DNA from: Actinomycetes bacterium
Lineage (GTDB): Bacteria; Actinomycetota; Acidimicrobiia; Acidimicrobiales; Palsa-688
Direction of reading: 5' to 3'
DNA length: 13,809 bases
Assembly (NCBI GenBank): GCA_021846485.1
Contig: JAJZWW010000040.1
Span: 1-13,809 of the forward strand
The position numbers and the translations under genes are program-made. The notes below the pieces were generated by a model that searched no databases, was not told the DNA's origin, and was given only the letters and a program-made list of their open reading frames with translations. This document shows, in pieces, positions 1-6,132 of this stretch (within the stretch, counting starts at the first letter, position 1; every line of letters starts with the position of its first letter).

Positions 1-47
1 GGCGGGGCGGCGGGGCGGCGGGGCGGCGGGGCGGCGGGGCGGCGGGG
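1..47. repeat. GGCGGGGC octamer tandem repeat, possible G-quadruplex
   Basis: Five perfect copies of the 8-mer GGCGGGGC are followed by a partial sixth, ending just before the SDR stop codon at 48-50. The array runs off the left edge of the window, so its true length is unknown. GGGG runs are spaced by CGGC, which fits a four-tract G-quadruplex pattern on the plus strand. For the minus-strand SDR transcript the same DNA lies immediately downstream of the stop and would be read as C-rich RNA. Whether it acts in termination is inference. Confidence 0.9.
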
Positions 48-926
48 TCAGCCGAGCAGCGGGGGGAGCTGCTCGGCCAACTCGTCGATGCTCCAGCGCC
101 CTGGGCGCTCCAGGCCGGGCTCGCGCTCCCACCCGCTGATCGGCTGCACCGTGCCCCCGAAGACATAGAGCAACCGTCCGGTGACCTCGCAGCGCTCGCT
201 CACCAGCCAGGCGACCACCGGGGAGACGTTGTCGGGGTCCCACTCGTCGAAGCGGCCGCGGTCCTCCGGGGGACGCACGATCTCGTCCAGGCCGGGCGTC
301 GACTCGGTCAGGCGGGTGCGGGCCGCGGGCACCACCCCGTTGACCCTCACGCCGTAGCGGGACAGCTCCATGGCGGCGATGACGGTGAGCGCGGCGATGC
401 CCGCCTTGGCCGAGCCGTAGTTGCTCTGCCCCGGGTTTCCCTGCAGGCCGGAGGTCGACGACGTGTTGACCACCGCCGCCCGGACCTCCTCACCGGCCTT
501 CGAGCGCTCTCGCCAGTGGGCCGCGGCGTGGTGCAAGGGCACGAAGTGACCCTTCAGGTGGACGCGGATCACCTCGTCCCACTCCGCCTCCCCCATGTTG
601 ACTATCGCCCGGTCCCTCAGGATGCCCGCGTTGTTGACCAGGACGTCGAGGCCACCGAAGGCGTCCAGCGCGGTCTCGACCAGCCGGCGACCGCCTTCCC
701 AGTCGCTCACATCCTCCCGGCTGGCGACCGCCACGCCGCCCGCCGAGCGGATCTCCGCCGCCACCGCGCCGGCGGTGTCCGCCTCCGAGCGCTCCCCGGC
801 CGCGTCGTAGCCCGCGTCGTTGACCACCACCCGGGCCCCCTCGGAAGCGAACAGCCGGGCGTAGGCGCGCCCCAGGCCACGCCCCGCACCGGTGATCACC
901 GCGACCCTTCCCTCCAGCGAACCCAC
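48..926 (-). CDS. SDR-family NAD(P)-dependent dehydrogenase
   Basis: A 292-aa classical short-chain dehydrogenase/reductase. The Rossmann nucleotide-binding motif TGAGRGLG is at residues 12-19, NNAG at 98-101, the active-site Ser near 157 and YxxxK as Y170/K174. The start (SLEGRVAVITGAGRGLG, then VVVND) resembles the hydroxyacyl-CoA dehydrogenase domain of multifunctional beta-oxidation enzymes (MFE-2/HSD17B4 type), so a role in acyl-CoA or steroid metabolism is possible. The substrate cannot be read from sequence. The start chosen is GTG at 926-924, because GGAGG at 934-938 (minus strand) lies 7 nt upstream. An ATG at 959-957, overlapping the upstream stop as ATGA, would add 11 residues but has no ribosome-binding site. 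It is last in a run with the lipoate-ligase-like gene and the HNH gene. Confidence 0.92.
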   Translation of the reverse strand: MGSLEGRVAVITGAGRGLGRAYARLFASEGARVVVNDAGYDAAGERSEADTAGAVAAEIRSAGGVAVASREDVSDWEGGRRLVETALDAFGGLDVLVNNAGILRDRAIVNMGEAEWDEVIRVHLKGHFVPLHHAAAHWRERSKAGEEVRAAVVNTSSTSGLQGNPGQSNYGSAKAGIAALTVIAAMELSRYGVRVNGVVPAARTRLTESTPGLDEIVRPPEDRGRFDEWDPDNVSPVVAWLVSERCEVTGRLLYVFGGTVQPISGWEREPGLERPGRWSIDELAEQLPPLLG

Positions 927-933
927 TCGGCTC

Positions 934-938
934 CCTCC
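934..938 (-). promoter_or_regulatory. Shine-Dalgarno site for the SDR gene
   Basis: On the minus strand this reads GGAGG and sits 7 nt before the GTG at 926. It decides the start: the alternative ATG at 959 lies upstream of the site and has no comparable sequence before it. Confidence 0.65.
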
Positions 939-955
939 GACCCGGCCTCCCCCGA

Positions 956-1804
956 TCATGGCAGCCGGGCGCGCCCGCAATCCTCTCCGGGAACGGCGAG
1001 GCAGCTCAGCGACTCCAAGAAGGCGTCGACGACCTCCCCGGGCGACACCGCCCCCAGCCCCGCGGCCACCTCGACGAGCTCGCCGGCAGCCCGGCGGCGC
1101 TCCCCCGGATCGAGAGCCAGGGCGTCGAGCAGGTCCAAGGGGCGCCAGCGGAGCAGGGCCGCCGTCTGGAACAACGCCCCCCCGCGGGTCCGTCGCTGGG
1201 ACACGCCGACCACCTTGGGACCCCACCCGGCCGGCCCGGGGCGGTCGGCGGGCGGGCCGGGGGCGGCCGGCGGCGGGTCCTCCACCGCCGGACAGGGGGC
1301 CGCCAGCACCTCGCCGGGGCCGACCCCGGCGAAGCACACCCGGTCCGACCAGCGGGTGCGCGACAAGCCGCCCCGCCACACCCGGGGCGACGGCCCGCCC
1401 AGCCGGGCGAGCCCCCCGGCCCACGCCTCACCCACGCAGGCCATCGAGACGCCGACGTCGTCGTCCCACAGGGGGTCGCCGGCGGGGATGACCAGGTCCA
1501 CCCACACCGACTCGCCGGGGCCGACGAGCACCGCTGCGCCGCCGCTGCGGCGGCGGGCCACCTCGAGGCCCAGGCGGGCGGCCCGCCCCCGGTCGACCAC
1601 CTCGTCGGGTTGGCCGGCGCCGAGCACCACCGCCGGGCGGCTGGCATGCAGCACCCGGACGAGGCGCGCGGTCCCGCCGGGGTGGTCGGGGAGGGCCGGG
1701 CCGCCCTGCACGAGGGTCCCCGACGAGGCGTGCAGCTCCGCCGCAGTCCCCCAGACCTCCTCCACCTGCCAGCCCCCCGCGGGCAACGCCCGCGACAGGC
1801 TCAC
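956..1804 (-). CDS. Lipoate-protein ligase A family (BPL_LplA_LipB) protein
   Basis: A 282-aa protein of the biotin/lipoyl ligase and octanoyltransferase fold, which attaches or transfers lipoyl/octanoyl groups on lipoate-dependent enzymes. Visible signatures are VVLGAGQPDEVVD (59-71), the RRSGGAAV loop (85-92) and KVVGVSQRRTRGGALFQ (197-213), where K197 matches the conserved active-site lysine. A Pro/Ala-rich insertion (about 168-195) separates GVGPGEV from that lysine segment, which are normally close together. The start is GTG at 1804-1802, overlapping the HNH stop by 4 nt (GTGA), so translation is probably coupled. The C-terminal accessory domain of E. coli LplA is not obvious, so it may be closer to LipM/LipL-type octanoyltransferases. 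The family is well supported; the exact reaction is not. Confidence 0.85.
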   Translation of the reverse strand: MSLSRALPAGGWQVEEVWGTAAELHASSGTLVQGGPALPDHPGGTARLVRVLHASRPAVVLGAGQPDEVVDRGRAARLGLEVARRRSGGAAVLVGPGESVWVDLVIPAGDPLWDDDVGVSMACVGEAWAGGLARLGGPSPRVWRGGLSRTRWSDRVCFAGVGPGEVLAAPCPAVEDPPPAAPGPPADRPGPAGWGPKVVGVSQRRTRGGALFQTAALLRWRPLDLLDALALDPGERRRAAGELVEVAAGLGAVSPGEVVDAFLESLSCLAVPGEDCGRARLP

Positions 1805-2313
1805 GCCGAGAGACCCGCGACCGCGCTCCCGATGTACGGCTCCCAGTCCGGACGGACCGACCCGCTGGCGACGATTACCCAGGTGCGCTCCCTCGGGGCC
1901 ACCGGCATGCGCTTGAGCTTCATGCCGCTCTCCTCGAGCAGGTGGTCACGCTTGCGGGTGTTGCACGGCCGGCAGGCGGCGACCACGTTGTCCCAGGCGT
2001 GGGTGCCTCCCCGGGAGCGGGGCACGACGTGGTCGATGTTCTCCGCGGACGCACCGCAGTACTGGCAGCGGTGGCCGTCCCGGGCGAAGACCGCCCGCCG
2101 GTTGAGCGCGACGCGCGCCCGGTAGGGGACCTTCACGTAGCGCGACAGGCGCACCACCGAAGGCTCAGGGAGGCGCACCCGGGCGGCGCGGAACACCCCA
2201 CCGGTGATCGAGACCATCTCCGCCTTGTCGTCGAGCACCAAGAGGAGCGCCCGCCGGCTCGACACCACGCAGAGGGGCTCGTACGTCGCGTTGAGCACGA
2301 GCGACTGCGACAT
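1801..2313 (-). CDS. HNH endonuclease family protein
   Basis: A 170-aa protein with a C-terminal HNH nuclease domain. It shows a structural zinc pair of motifs C83-x-x-C86 and C114-x-x-C117, with the catalytic-type D94-H95 and N109/N118 between and after them (IDHVVPRSRGG, then WDNVVAACRPCNTRK). The N-terminus MSQSLVLNATYEPL is typical of a widespread stand-alone bacterial HNH group whose role is not settled; it is not a known restriction system here. I use ATG at 2313 rather than an upstream in-frame start at 2370, because MSQSLVLNATYEPL matches the family start. There is no Shine-Dalgarno before it. It leads the HNH - lipoate ligase - SDR run and overlaps the next gene by 4 nt. Confidence 0.92.
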   Translation of the reverse strand: MSQSLVLNATYEPLCVVSSRRALLLVLDDKAEMVSITGGVFRAARVRLPEPSVVRLSRYVKVPYRARVALNRRAVFARDGHRCQYCGASAENIDHVVPRSRGGTHAWDNVVAACRPCNTRKRDHLLEESGMKLKRMPVAPRERTWVIVASGSVRPDWEPYIGSAVAGLSA

Positions 2314-2439
2314 GGAGGGGCCTACTGTCGCCTCGGCCGGGTACCCCGTTGCACGCCGAAACCCTACCAACCGCGCAACACGGCGCCCGGCACCCTTTTC
2401 GCCTTCCCCGGGAGCTGCGCGCCCCCGGGAGCTGCGCGC
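2314..2439. other. Intergenic region upstream of the HNH operon
   Basis: A 126-bp stretch between the 88-aa gene and the HNH gene, both on the minus strand. It is less GC-rich in its middle part than its flanks and presumably holds the promoter of the HNH operon. I see no confident -35/-10 pair. A 16-bp duplication (listed separately) lies directly behind the 88-aa gene. Confidence 0.5.
2406..2438. repeat. 16-bp direct repeat, two copies, downstream of the 88-aa gene
   Basis: The sequence CCCCGGGAGCTGCGCG occurs at 2406-2421 and again at 2423-2438, one base apart. The second copy ends 1 nt before the stop codon of the minus-strand 88-aa gene (2440-2442). Each copy contains the palindrome CCCGGG, so a GC-rich hairpin between copies is possible. 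No T-run follows, so it is not a classical intrinsic terminator. Confidence 0.85.
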
Positions 2440-2706
2440 TCAGCGGCGGGACAGCTCCCGCATGGCCCGGGCCCAGCGGAGGTAGGCGACGGCCTCGGGA
2501 CCGCTCAGGGTGGCGACCGCGCTCCCCCACATCGCCTCCTGGCGGAAGCGGGCGTAGCCGGCGGGGAGCCGGGGCAGCGGCGGCCAGCGGCGCCACCAGC
2601 CGCGCTCGGCCTGGACGGCCAGGACCCGGGCCGCCGTCGGCCACAGCGACGGATGGGCGAGCACCGCCCCCACCGCGGCGGGGCCGACGAGGGTCCCGGT
2701 GCTCAC
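2440..2706 (-). CDS. Small hypothetical protein (88 aa)
   Basis: An 88-residue protein that starts with GTG at 2706-2704, overlapping the ROK kinase stop by 4 nt (GTGA). It is rich in Trp and Arg (RGWWRRWPPLPRLP at 36-49) and ends in RWARAMRELSRR. There is no signal peptide and no clear membrane segment, although residues 7-17 are mildly hydrophobic. The pattern (short hydrophobic start, WWRRWPPLPRLP, then YARFRQEAMWG) looks like a conserved actinobacterial small protein, but I cannot name a function. The tight coupling and sensible amino-acid composition support it as a real gene. Whether it acts with the kinase is unknown. Confidence 0.75.
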   Translation of the reverse strand: MSTGTLVGPAAVGAVLAHPSLWPTAARVLAVQAERGWWRRWPPLPRLPAGYARFRQEAMWGSAVATLSGPEAVAYLRWARAMRELSRR

Positions 2707-3590
2707 CGCAGCGCGCCCCCCGAGAGGCTGACCAGGCCGGCGCCCCACCAGCCGACCGCTGCCGCGCCGACCAGCGGCCCGTCGGCCCCGAGACCGGAGC
2801 GGACGATGCGCGCCCCGGTGGAGAACGACAGCCGGGCGCTGCGGTCCAGCTCGGCCTGCGCCGCGGCGAAGAAGGCGTCCCCGTAGCCGAGGGCGACCGA
2901 GCCGGCGACCGTCGCGAGCCTCAGGTCCAGCAGGTTGGCCACCCCGGCGACCGCCCGCCCGACGAGGGTTCCGACCCGTTCGACCGTCTCCGGGCCGGCG
3001 TCCGCCGCCGGCCGGCCGGTGATCGCCGCGATGGACATCCCACTCGCCTCTGCCTCCAGGCAGCCCCGGGCGCCGCAGGCACACTGCCTTCCGCCTGGCT
3101 CGACGATCAGGTGCCCGATGTGGCCGGCGTTGCCACCCGCCCCGTCGAGGAGGCGCCCGTCGAGGACGATCCCACCGCCCACCCCGCTGGACACGACCAT
3201 CGACAAGAAGTCCCTGCGCCCGGCCGCCGCGCCGAAGATCCCCTCGCCGAGCACCAGGGCCTTGGCGTCGTTGTCCACCCAGGTCGGCAGGCCGGTCGCC
3301 TCGGCCACCCGGGCCCGGAGCGGGAACCCCCGCCAGGCGGGGATGTTGAGCGGGGAGACCGTCTCGGCCACCGAGTCCATCGGGCCGCCGGTGCCGATGC
3401 CGCACAGCTCGGCTCCCCCCGGGGCCGCCGCGAGGAGCCCGGCGAGCGCCGCCCACACCACCTCGGGGTCCTCCCCCGTCGGCGTCGGGGTCCTGGAGCG
3501 CCAGACGAGCGCGCCGCGGCCGTCGACCACCGCGATGGCGAGCTTGGTGGCGCCGACGTCGACCGCCAGGGTCTGGGGGCGGGGCTGCAC
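2703..3590 (-). CDS. ROK family sugar kinase (glucokinase-like)
   Basis: A 295-aa ROK protein without an N-terminal helix-turn-helix, so a kinase rather than a repressor. DVGATK (11-16) is the phosphate-binding motif, D108 in VDNDAKA is the likely catalytic base, GVGGG is at 136-140, and the ROK zinc site is seen as H160 plus C170, C172 and C177 in CACGARGCLE. In the GEIGH segment the usual Glu is replaced by His (NAGHIGH, 154-160). That Glu contacts the sugar in glucokinase and N-acetylhexosamine kinases, so substrate specificity is uncertain. The start is GTG at 3590 with no ribosome-binding site; a TAGCGT box 8 nt upstream suggests a leaderless mRNA. It is divergent from moxR and coupled to the 88-aa gene. 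Confidence 0.93.
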   Translation of the reverse strand: MQPRPQTLAVDVGATKLAIAVVDGRGALVWRSRTPTPTGEDPEVVWAALAGLLAAAPGGAELCGIGTGGPMDSVAETVSPLNIPAWRGFPLRARVAEATGLPTWVDNDAKALVLGEGIFGAAAGRRDFLSMVVSSGVGGGIVLDGRLLDGAGGNAGHIGHLIVEPGGRQCACGARGCLEAEASGMSIAAITGRPAADAGPETVERVGTLVGRAVAGVANLLDLRLATVAGSVALGYGDAFFAAAQAELDRSARLSFSTGARIVRSGLGADGPLVGAAAVGWWGAGLVSLSGGALR

Positions 3591-3598
3591 GACCCGAG

Positions 3599-3604
3599 AC
3601 GCTA
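3599..3604 (-). promoter_or_regulatory. Candidate -10 box for the ROK gene (leaderless)
   Basis: On the minus strand this reads TAGCGT (TANNNT pattern), 8 nt before the GTG start at 3590, with no Shine-Dalgarno in between. That geometry places the transcription start at or next to the start codon. No clear -35 element is visible. Confidence 0.35.
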
Positions 3605-3642
3605 ACGCCAGGCGACCCCGGCCGTCGTCGTGAGGACCCTTC

Positions 3643-3723
3643 CGGCAACTACTTGGACGGCGCCACCAACTTCGGCCGTGTCAGCACACAGTTCTCGGCC
3701 TTCGGCCCTCCAAGTAGTTGCCG
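3643..3723. repeat. 81-bp element bounded by a perfect 15-bp inverted repeat
   Basis: CGGCAACTACTTGGA at 3643-3657 is exactly complementary to TCCAAGTAGTTGCCG at 3709-3723. After one mismatch three further pairs extend the stem (3659-3661 with 3705-3707). The 51-nt centre holds a small GTGT-CAGC-ACAC hairpin at 3678-3689 and repeated TTCGGCC. The arms are much less GC-rich than the surroundings. It lies in the 194-bp divergent region between the ROK and moxR genes. It could be a MITE-like insertion or an operator/structured RNA. I see no target-site duplication and no T-run, so neither is shown. Confidence 0.85.
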
Positions 3724-3749
3724 CTCGGGCCCCGACCGGGACCGGCGAG

Positions 3750-3755
3750 TACGCT
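3750..3755 (+). promoter_or_regulatory. Candidate -10 box for the moxR operon
   Basis: TACGCT (TANNNT) lies about 29 nt before the GTG start, leaving room for a short leader containing the Shine-Dalgarno at 3773-3779. No convincing -35 is seen at the usual distance. Confidence 0.35.
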
Positions 3756-3772
3756 CGTGGGCGCTGGTCGAC

Positions 3773-3779
3773 AGGAGGA
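3773..3779 (+). promoter_or_regulatory. Shine-Dalgarno site for moxR
   Basis: AGGAGGA sits 5 nt upstream of GTG at 3785. It fixes the start there and rules out the longer reading from 3653, which would begin inside the inverted-repeat element. The ATG at 3781 is in another frame. Confidence 0.75.
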
Positions 3780-3784
3780 GATGC

Positions 3785-4756
3785 GTGGCGACCCGAGACG
3801 TGGCCGATGCCGGCGTCGAGCAGTTCCCTGTCGTCTTCGACGCCATCGCGGACAACGTCGGGCGGGTGCTGCACGGAAAGCGCGACGCGGTCCGCCTCGC
3901 CCTCATCTGCCTGGTCGCCAGAGGTCACCTGCTCGTCGAGGACGTCCCCGGCGTGGGCAAGACCAGCCTGGCCAAGGCGCTCGCCCGTTCGGTGCGGCTC
4001 GACTGGCAGCGGATCCAGTTCACCCCCGACCTGCTCCCCTCCGACGTGACCGGCTCGTCGGTGCTCGACCGGGAGAGCTCGACGTTCCGGTTCCGACCGG
4101 GAGCGGTGTTCACCCACATACTCCTCGGCGACGAGATCAACCGCGCCTCGCCCAAGACCCAGAGCGCCCTCCTGGAGGCCATGGAGGAGCGCCAGGTGAC
4201 CGTCGACGGCCGGACCCACCGGCTGCCGGCGCCGTTCCTCGTGATCGCCACCCAGAACCCCGTCGAGCACGAGGGCACCTACCCCCTCCCCGAGAGCCAG
4301 GTGGACCGCTTCCTCGTACGACTCACCCTCGGCTACCCCGACCGGGCCTCGGAGATCACCATGCTCGAGACCCACGGCGACCTGGTGGCCGAGCAGCTCG
4401 AGGCGGTGGCCGACGCCGCCGACCTGGAGATGCTCAGCAGCCTGGTCGAGGCGGTCTACGTGGCGCCCCCGCTTCGCGGCTACGTGGTCGACCTGGCGGC
4501 CGCCACCCGCCGGCACCCCTCGGTGGAGCTCGGCATGTCCCCGCGGGCGACGATCGCGCTGCAGACGGTGGCCAAGGCCATGGCCGCCGCCAGCGGCCGC
4601 GACTACGTCGTGCCCGACGACATCCGGGCGGCGGCTCACCCGGTCCTCGGTCACCGGCTGGTGCTCGGAGCGCAGGCCGAGCTCGATGCCACCACCGCCG
4701 ACGAGGTGGTCGACGAGGTGATGCGGTCCGTACCGGTCCCCGCCGCCCGAACGTGA
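3785..4756 (+). CDS. MoxR-family AAA+ ATPase
   Basis: A 323-aa AAA+ ATPase of the MoxR class, a group of chaperone-like ATPases often encoded with DUF58 and transglutaminase proteins. The Walker A motif is PGVGKT (55-60), Walker B is LLGDEINRA (113-121), the sensor-1 region is IATQNP (154-159), and LPESQVDRF (168-176) is a MoxR hallmark. The C-terminal lid domain contains SPRATIAL, YVVPDDI and HPVLGHRL. Length is normal for the family. It is the first gene of the three-gene operon, and its TGA overlaps the DUF58 start by 4 nt. The likely role is ATP-driven maturation or assembly of partner proteins at the membrane; the direct client is unknown. Confidence 0.96.
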   Translation: MATRDVADAGVEQFPVVFDAIADNVGRVLHGKRDAVRLALICLVARGHLLVEDVPGVGKTSLAKALARSVRLDWQRIQFTPDLLPSDVTGSSVLDRESSTFRFRPGAVFTHILLGDEINRASPKTQSALLEAMEERQVTVDGRTHRLPAPFLVIATQNPVEHEGTYPLPESQVDRFLVRLTLGYPDRASEITMLETHGDLVAEQLEAVADAADLEMLSSLVEAVYVAPPLRGYVVDLAAATRRHPSVELGMSPRATIALQTVAKAMAAASGRDYVVPDDIRAAAHPVLGHRLVLGAQAELDATTADEVVDEVMRSVPVPAART

Positions 4757-6132
4757 CCGGGGTCCCGCCCCGGGAGCGCCGGACCCGACCCGGCCAGCGT
4801 GCGGCGCCCACCACCCGCGGCTGGACCCTGGTGGCCCTGGGGCTGGCGGCGCTGGTCACCGGCCGCCTGTTGGGGGTCGCCGAGCTCGACGGACTGGGCG
4901 CCGCGGCGCTGGTCGCGGTGCTCGCCGCATGGGTGTGGGCGGGAGCCCAGGACTACCGCCTGGAGGCGCGCCGCAGCCTGCAGCCTCCCCAACCGGCTCC
5001 CGGGAGGCGCAACGCGGTGGAGCTGCGCCTGCACAACGGCGGGTCCCGCCCGACCCCCGTGCTGGCGGTCCACGACCCCTTCGACGGGTCAGGACCTCGG
5101 CTGCTCCTCGCCCCGCTGGGCCCGGGCGGCACCCGCACCTGGCGCTACGAGCTGCCCGAGCTGCGGCGGGGGAGCTTCGAGATCGGCCCGCTGGTAGCCG
5201 AGGCCCGCGACCCCTTCGGCCTCGCCCGGGTACGGCGCGCCGCAGGGCAGGCCGGCCGCCTGGTCGTCCACCCCCGGGTGCGCTCGCTGCGCAGCCCGGT
5301 GGTGGCCCGCGCCTCACGCCAGGAAGGGCTCGCCTCGACCAGCCAGGACAGCGACCAGGAGTTCGCCGACCTGCGCGAGTACGTGGACGGCGACGACCTC
5401 CGGCGGGTCCACTGGCCGAGCTCGGCACGCACCGGCACCCTGTTGGTCCGGGAGGACCGCGTCGAGCGTCTCGGCCGGGTGCTCGTCGTGGTGGACCTGC
5501 GCCGCCGGCTGTGGACCCCGCCGGCGCTCGAGGCGGCCCTCGAGGCGGTGGCCAGCGTGGCCGACGACGCCCTCACCCGCGGGCTGCAGGTGCGCCTGGT
5601 AGGCACCGACGGCACCGACTCCGGCCTCGGCCGGGGAGCCCGCCAGCGCGCCAGGGTCCTCGACCAGCTGGCCCTCGCCACGCCCCACCGGGGCGGCGCG
5701 CTGCTCGGGCCGGGAGAGCCGGCGCCACCCGGTCCCGCCGGCGGGAGCGGGGTCATCTCCCCGGCATTGCTCGCGGCGAGCGACCACACGATCGTGTGCA
5801 CCAGCGACCGGGCGGTGGCCGACGACTTCCGGGGGATGGTCGGCCGGCGCCGGCGGGCGCCGCTCACGGTGGTGTTGGTCGAGGCGACCCCCCGCGACGC
5901 CGGCCACCCGACCTCCGGCCACCCGACCTCCGGCCACGCAAGCTCCGGCCACGCAAGCTCCAGCCACGCAAGCTCTGGCCACGCAAGCTCTGGCCACACC
6001 AGCTCTGGCACCCCGACCTCCGGCCGACCCACCCGAGAGGCCGGTCCCGCACTGCCGCCCGGAGCCCGGGTGGTGCGGGTCGGCGCCGGAAGGGACTTCG
6101 CCTCCGCATGGAACGAGGCCGCCCCGCGATGA
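4753..6132 (+). CDS. DUF58 domain-containing protein
   Basis: A 459-aa protein that starts at GTG 4753, overlapping moxR. Two hydrophobic segments (about 24-40 and 46-64) anchor the N-terminus. A beta-rich region with DPFGL (153-157) follows, then the diagnostic DUF58 block FADLREYVDGDD-RRVHW (204-221) with SSARTGTLLVRE (223-234) and VLVVVDL, the start of a von Willebrand A-like fold. DUF58 proteins are usually partners of MoxR ATPases. Residues 384-424 form an unusual run of GHPTSG/GHASSG pentapeptides with seven evenly spaced His, encoded by a 15-bp minisatellite, inserted before the conserved-looking end (VVRVGAGRDFASAWNEA). The core is solid; the repeat is probably lineage-specific. Confidence 0.94.
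   Translation: MTGVPPRERRTRPGQRAAPTTRGWTLVALGLAALVTGRLLGVAELDGLGAAALVAVLAAWVWAGAQDYRLEARRSLQPPQPAPGRRNAVELRLHNGGSRPTPVLAVHDPFDGSGPRLLLAPLGPGGTRTWRYELPELRRGSFEIGPLVAEARDPFGLARVRRAAGQAGRLVVHPRVRSLRSPVVARASRQEGLASTSQDSDQEFADLREYVDGDDLRRVHWPSSARTGTLLVREDRVERLGRVLVVVDLRRRLWTPPALEAALEAVASVADDALTRGLQVRLVGTDGTDSGLGRGARQRARVLDQLALATPHRGGALLGPGEPAPPGPAGGSGVISPALLAASDHTIVCTSDRAVADDFRGMVGRRRRAPLTVVLVEATPRDAGHPTSGHPTSGHASSGHASSSHASSGHASSGHTSSGTPTSGRPTREAGPALPPGARVVRVGAGRDFASAWNEAAPR
5902..6021 (+). repeat. 15-bp coding minisatellite in the DUF58 gene, eight units
   Basis: Units of 15 bp start at 5902, 5917, 5932, 5947, 5962, 5977, 5992 and 6007. The first two read GGCCACCCGACCTCC, and units three and four read GGCCACGCAAGCTCC. 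The next two are near-identical variants, the seventh diverges further, and the eighth is degenerate. The period is a multiple of three, so copy-number change keeps the frame. Encoded units are mostly GH(P/A)(T/S)S, giving His every five residues. Confidence 0.95.

Noticed and set aside
516..1916. Long plus-strand reading frame across the SDR and lipoate-ligase genes
   Set aside because: It is antisense to two genes with clear family motifs, and its product is low-complexity Arg/Pro/Ala typical of shadow frames in GC-rich DNA.
1801..2313. Restriction-modification or homing endonuclease
   Set aside because: There is no methyltransferase, intein or intron context; the N-terminus matches a common stand-alone HNH group.
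3653..3784. N-terminal extension of moxR from 3653
   Set aside because: It would translate the inverted-repeat element and skip the strong AGGAGGA site. The family N-terminus fits GTG 3785.
5902..6021. CRISPR array
   Set aside because: The units are contiguous 15-bp coding repeats without spacers.
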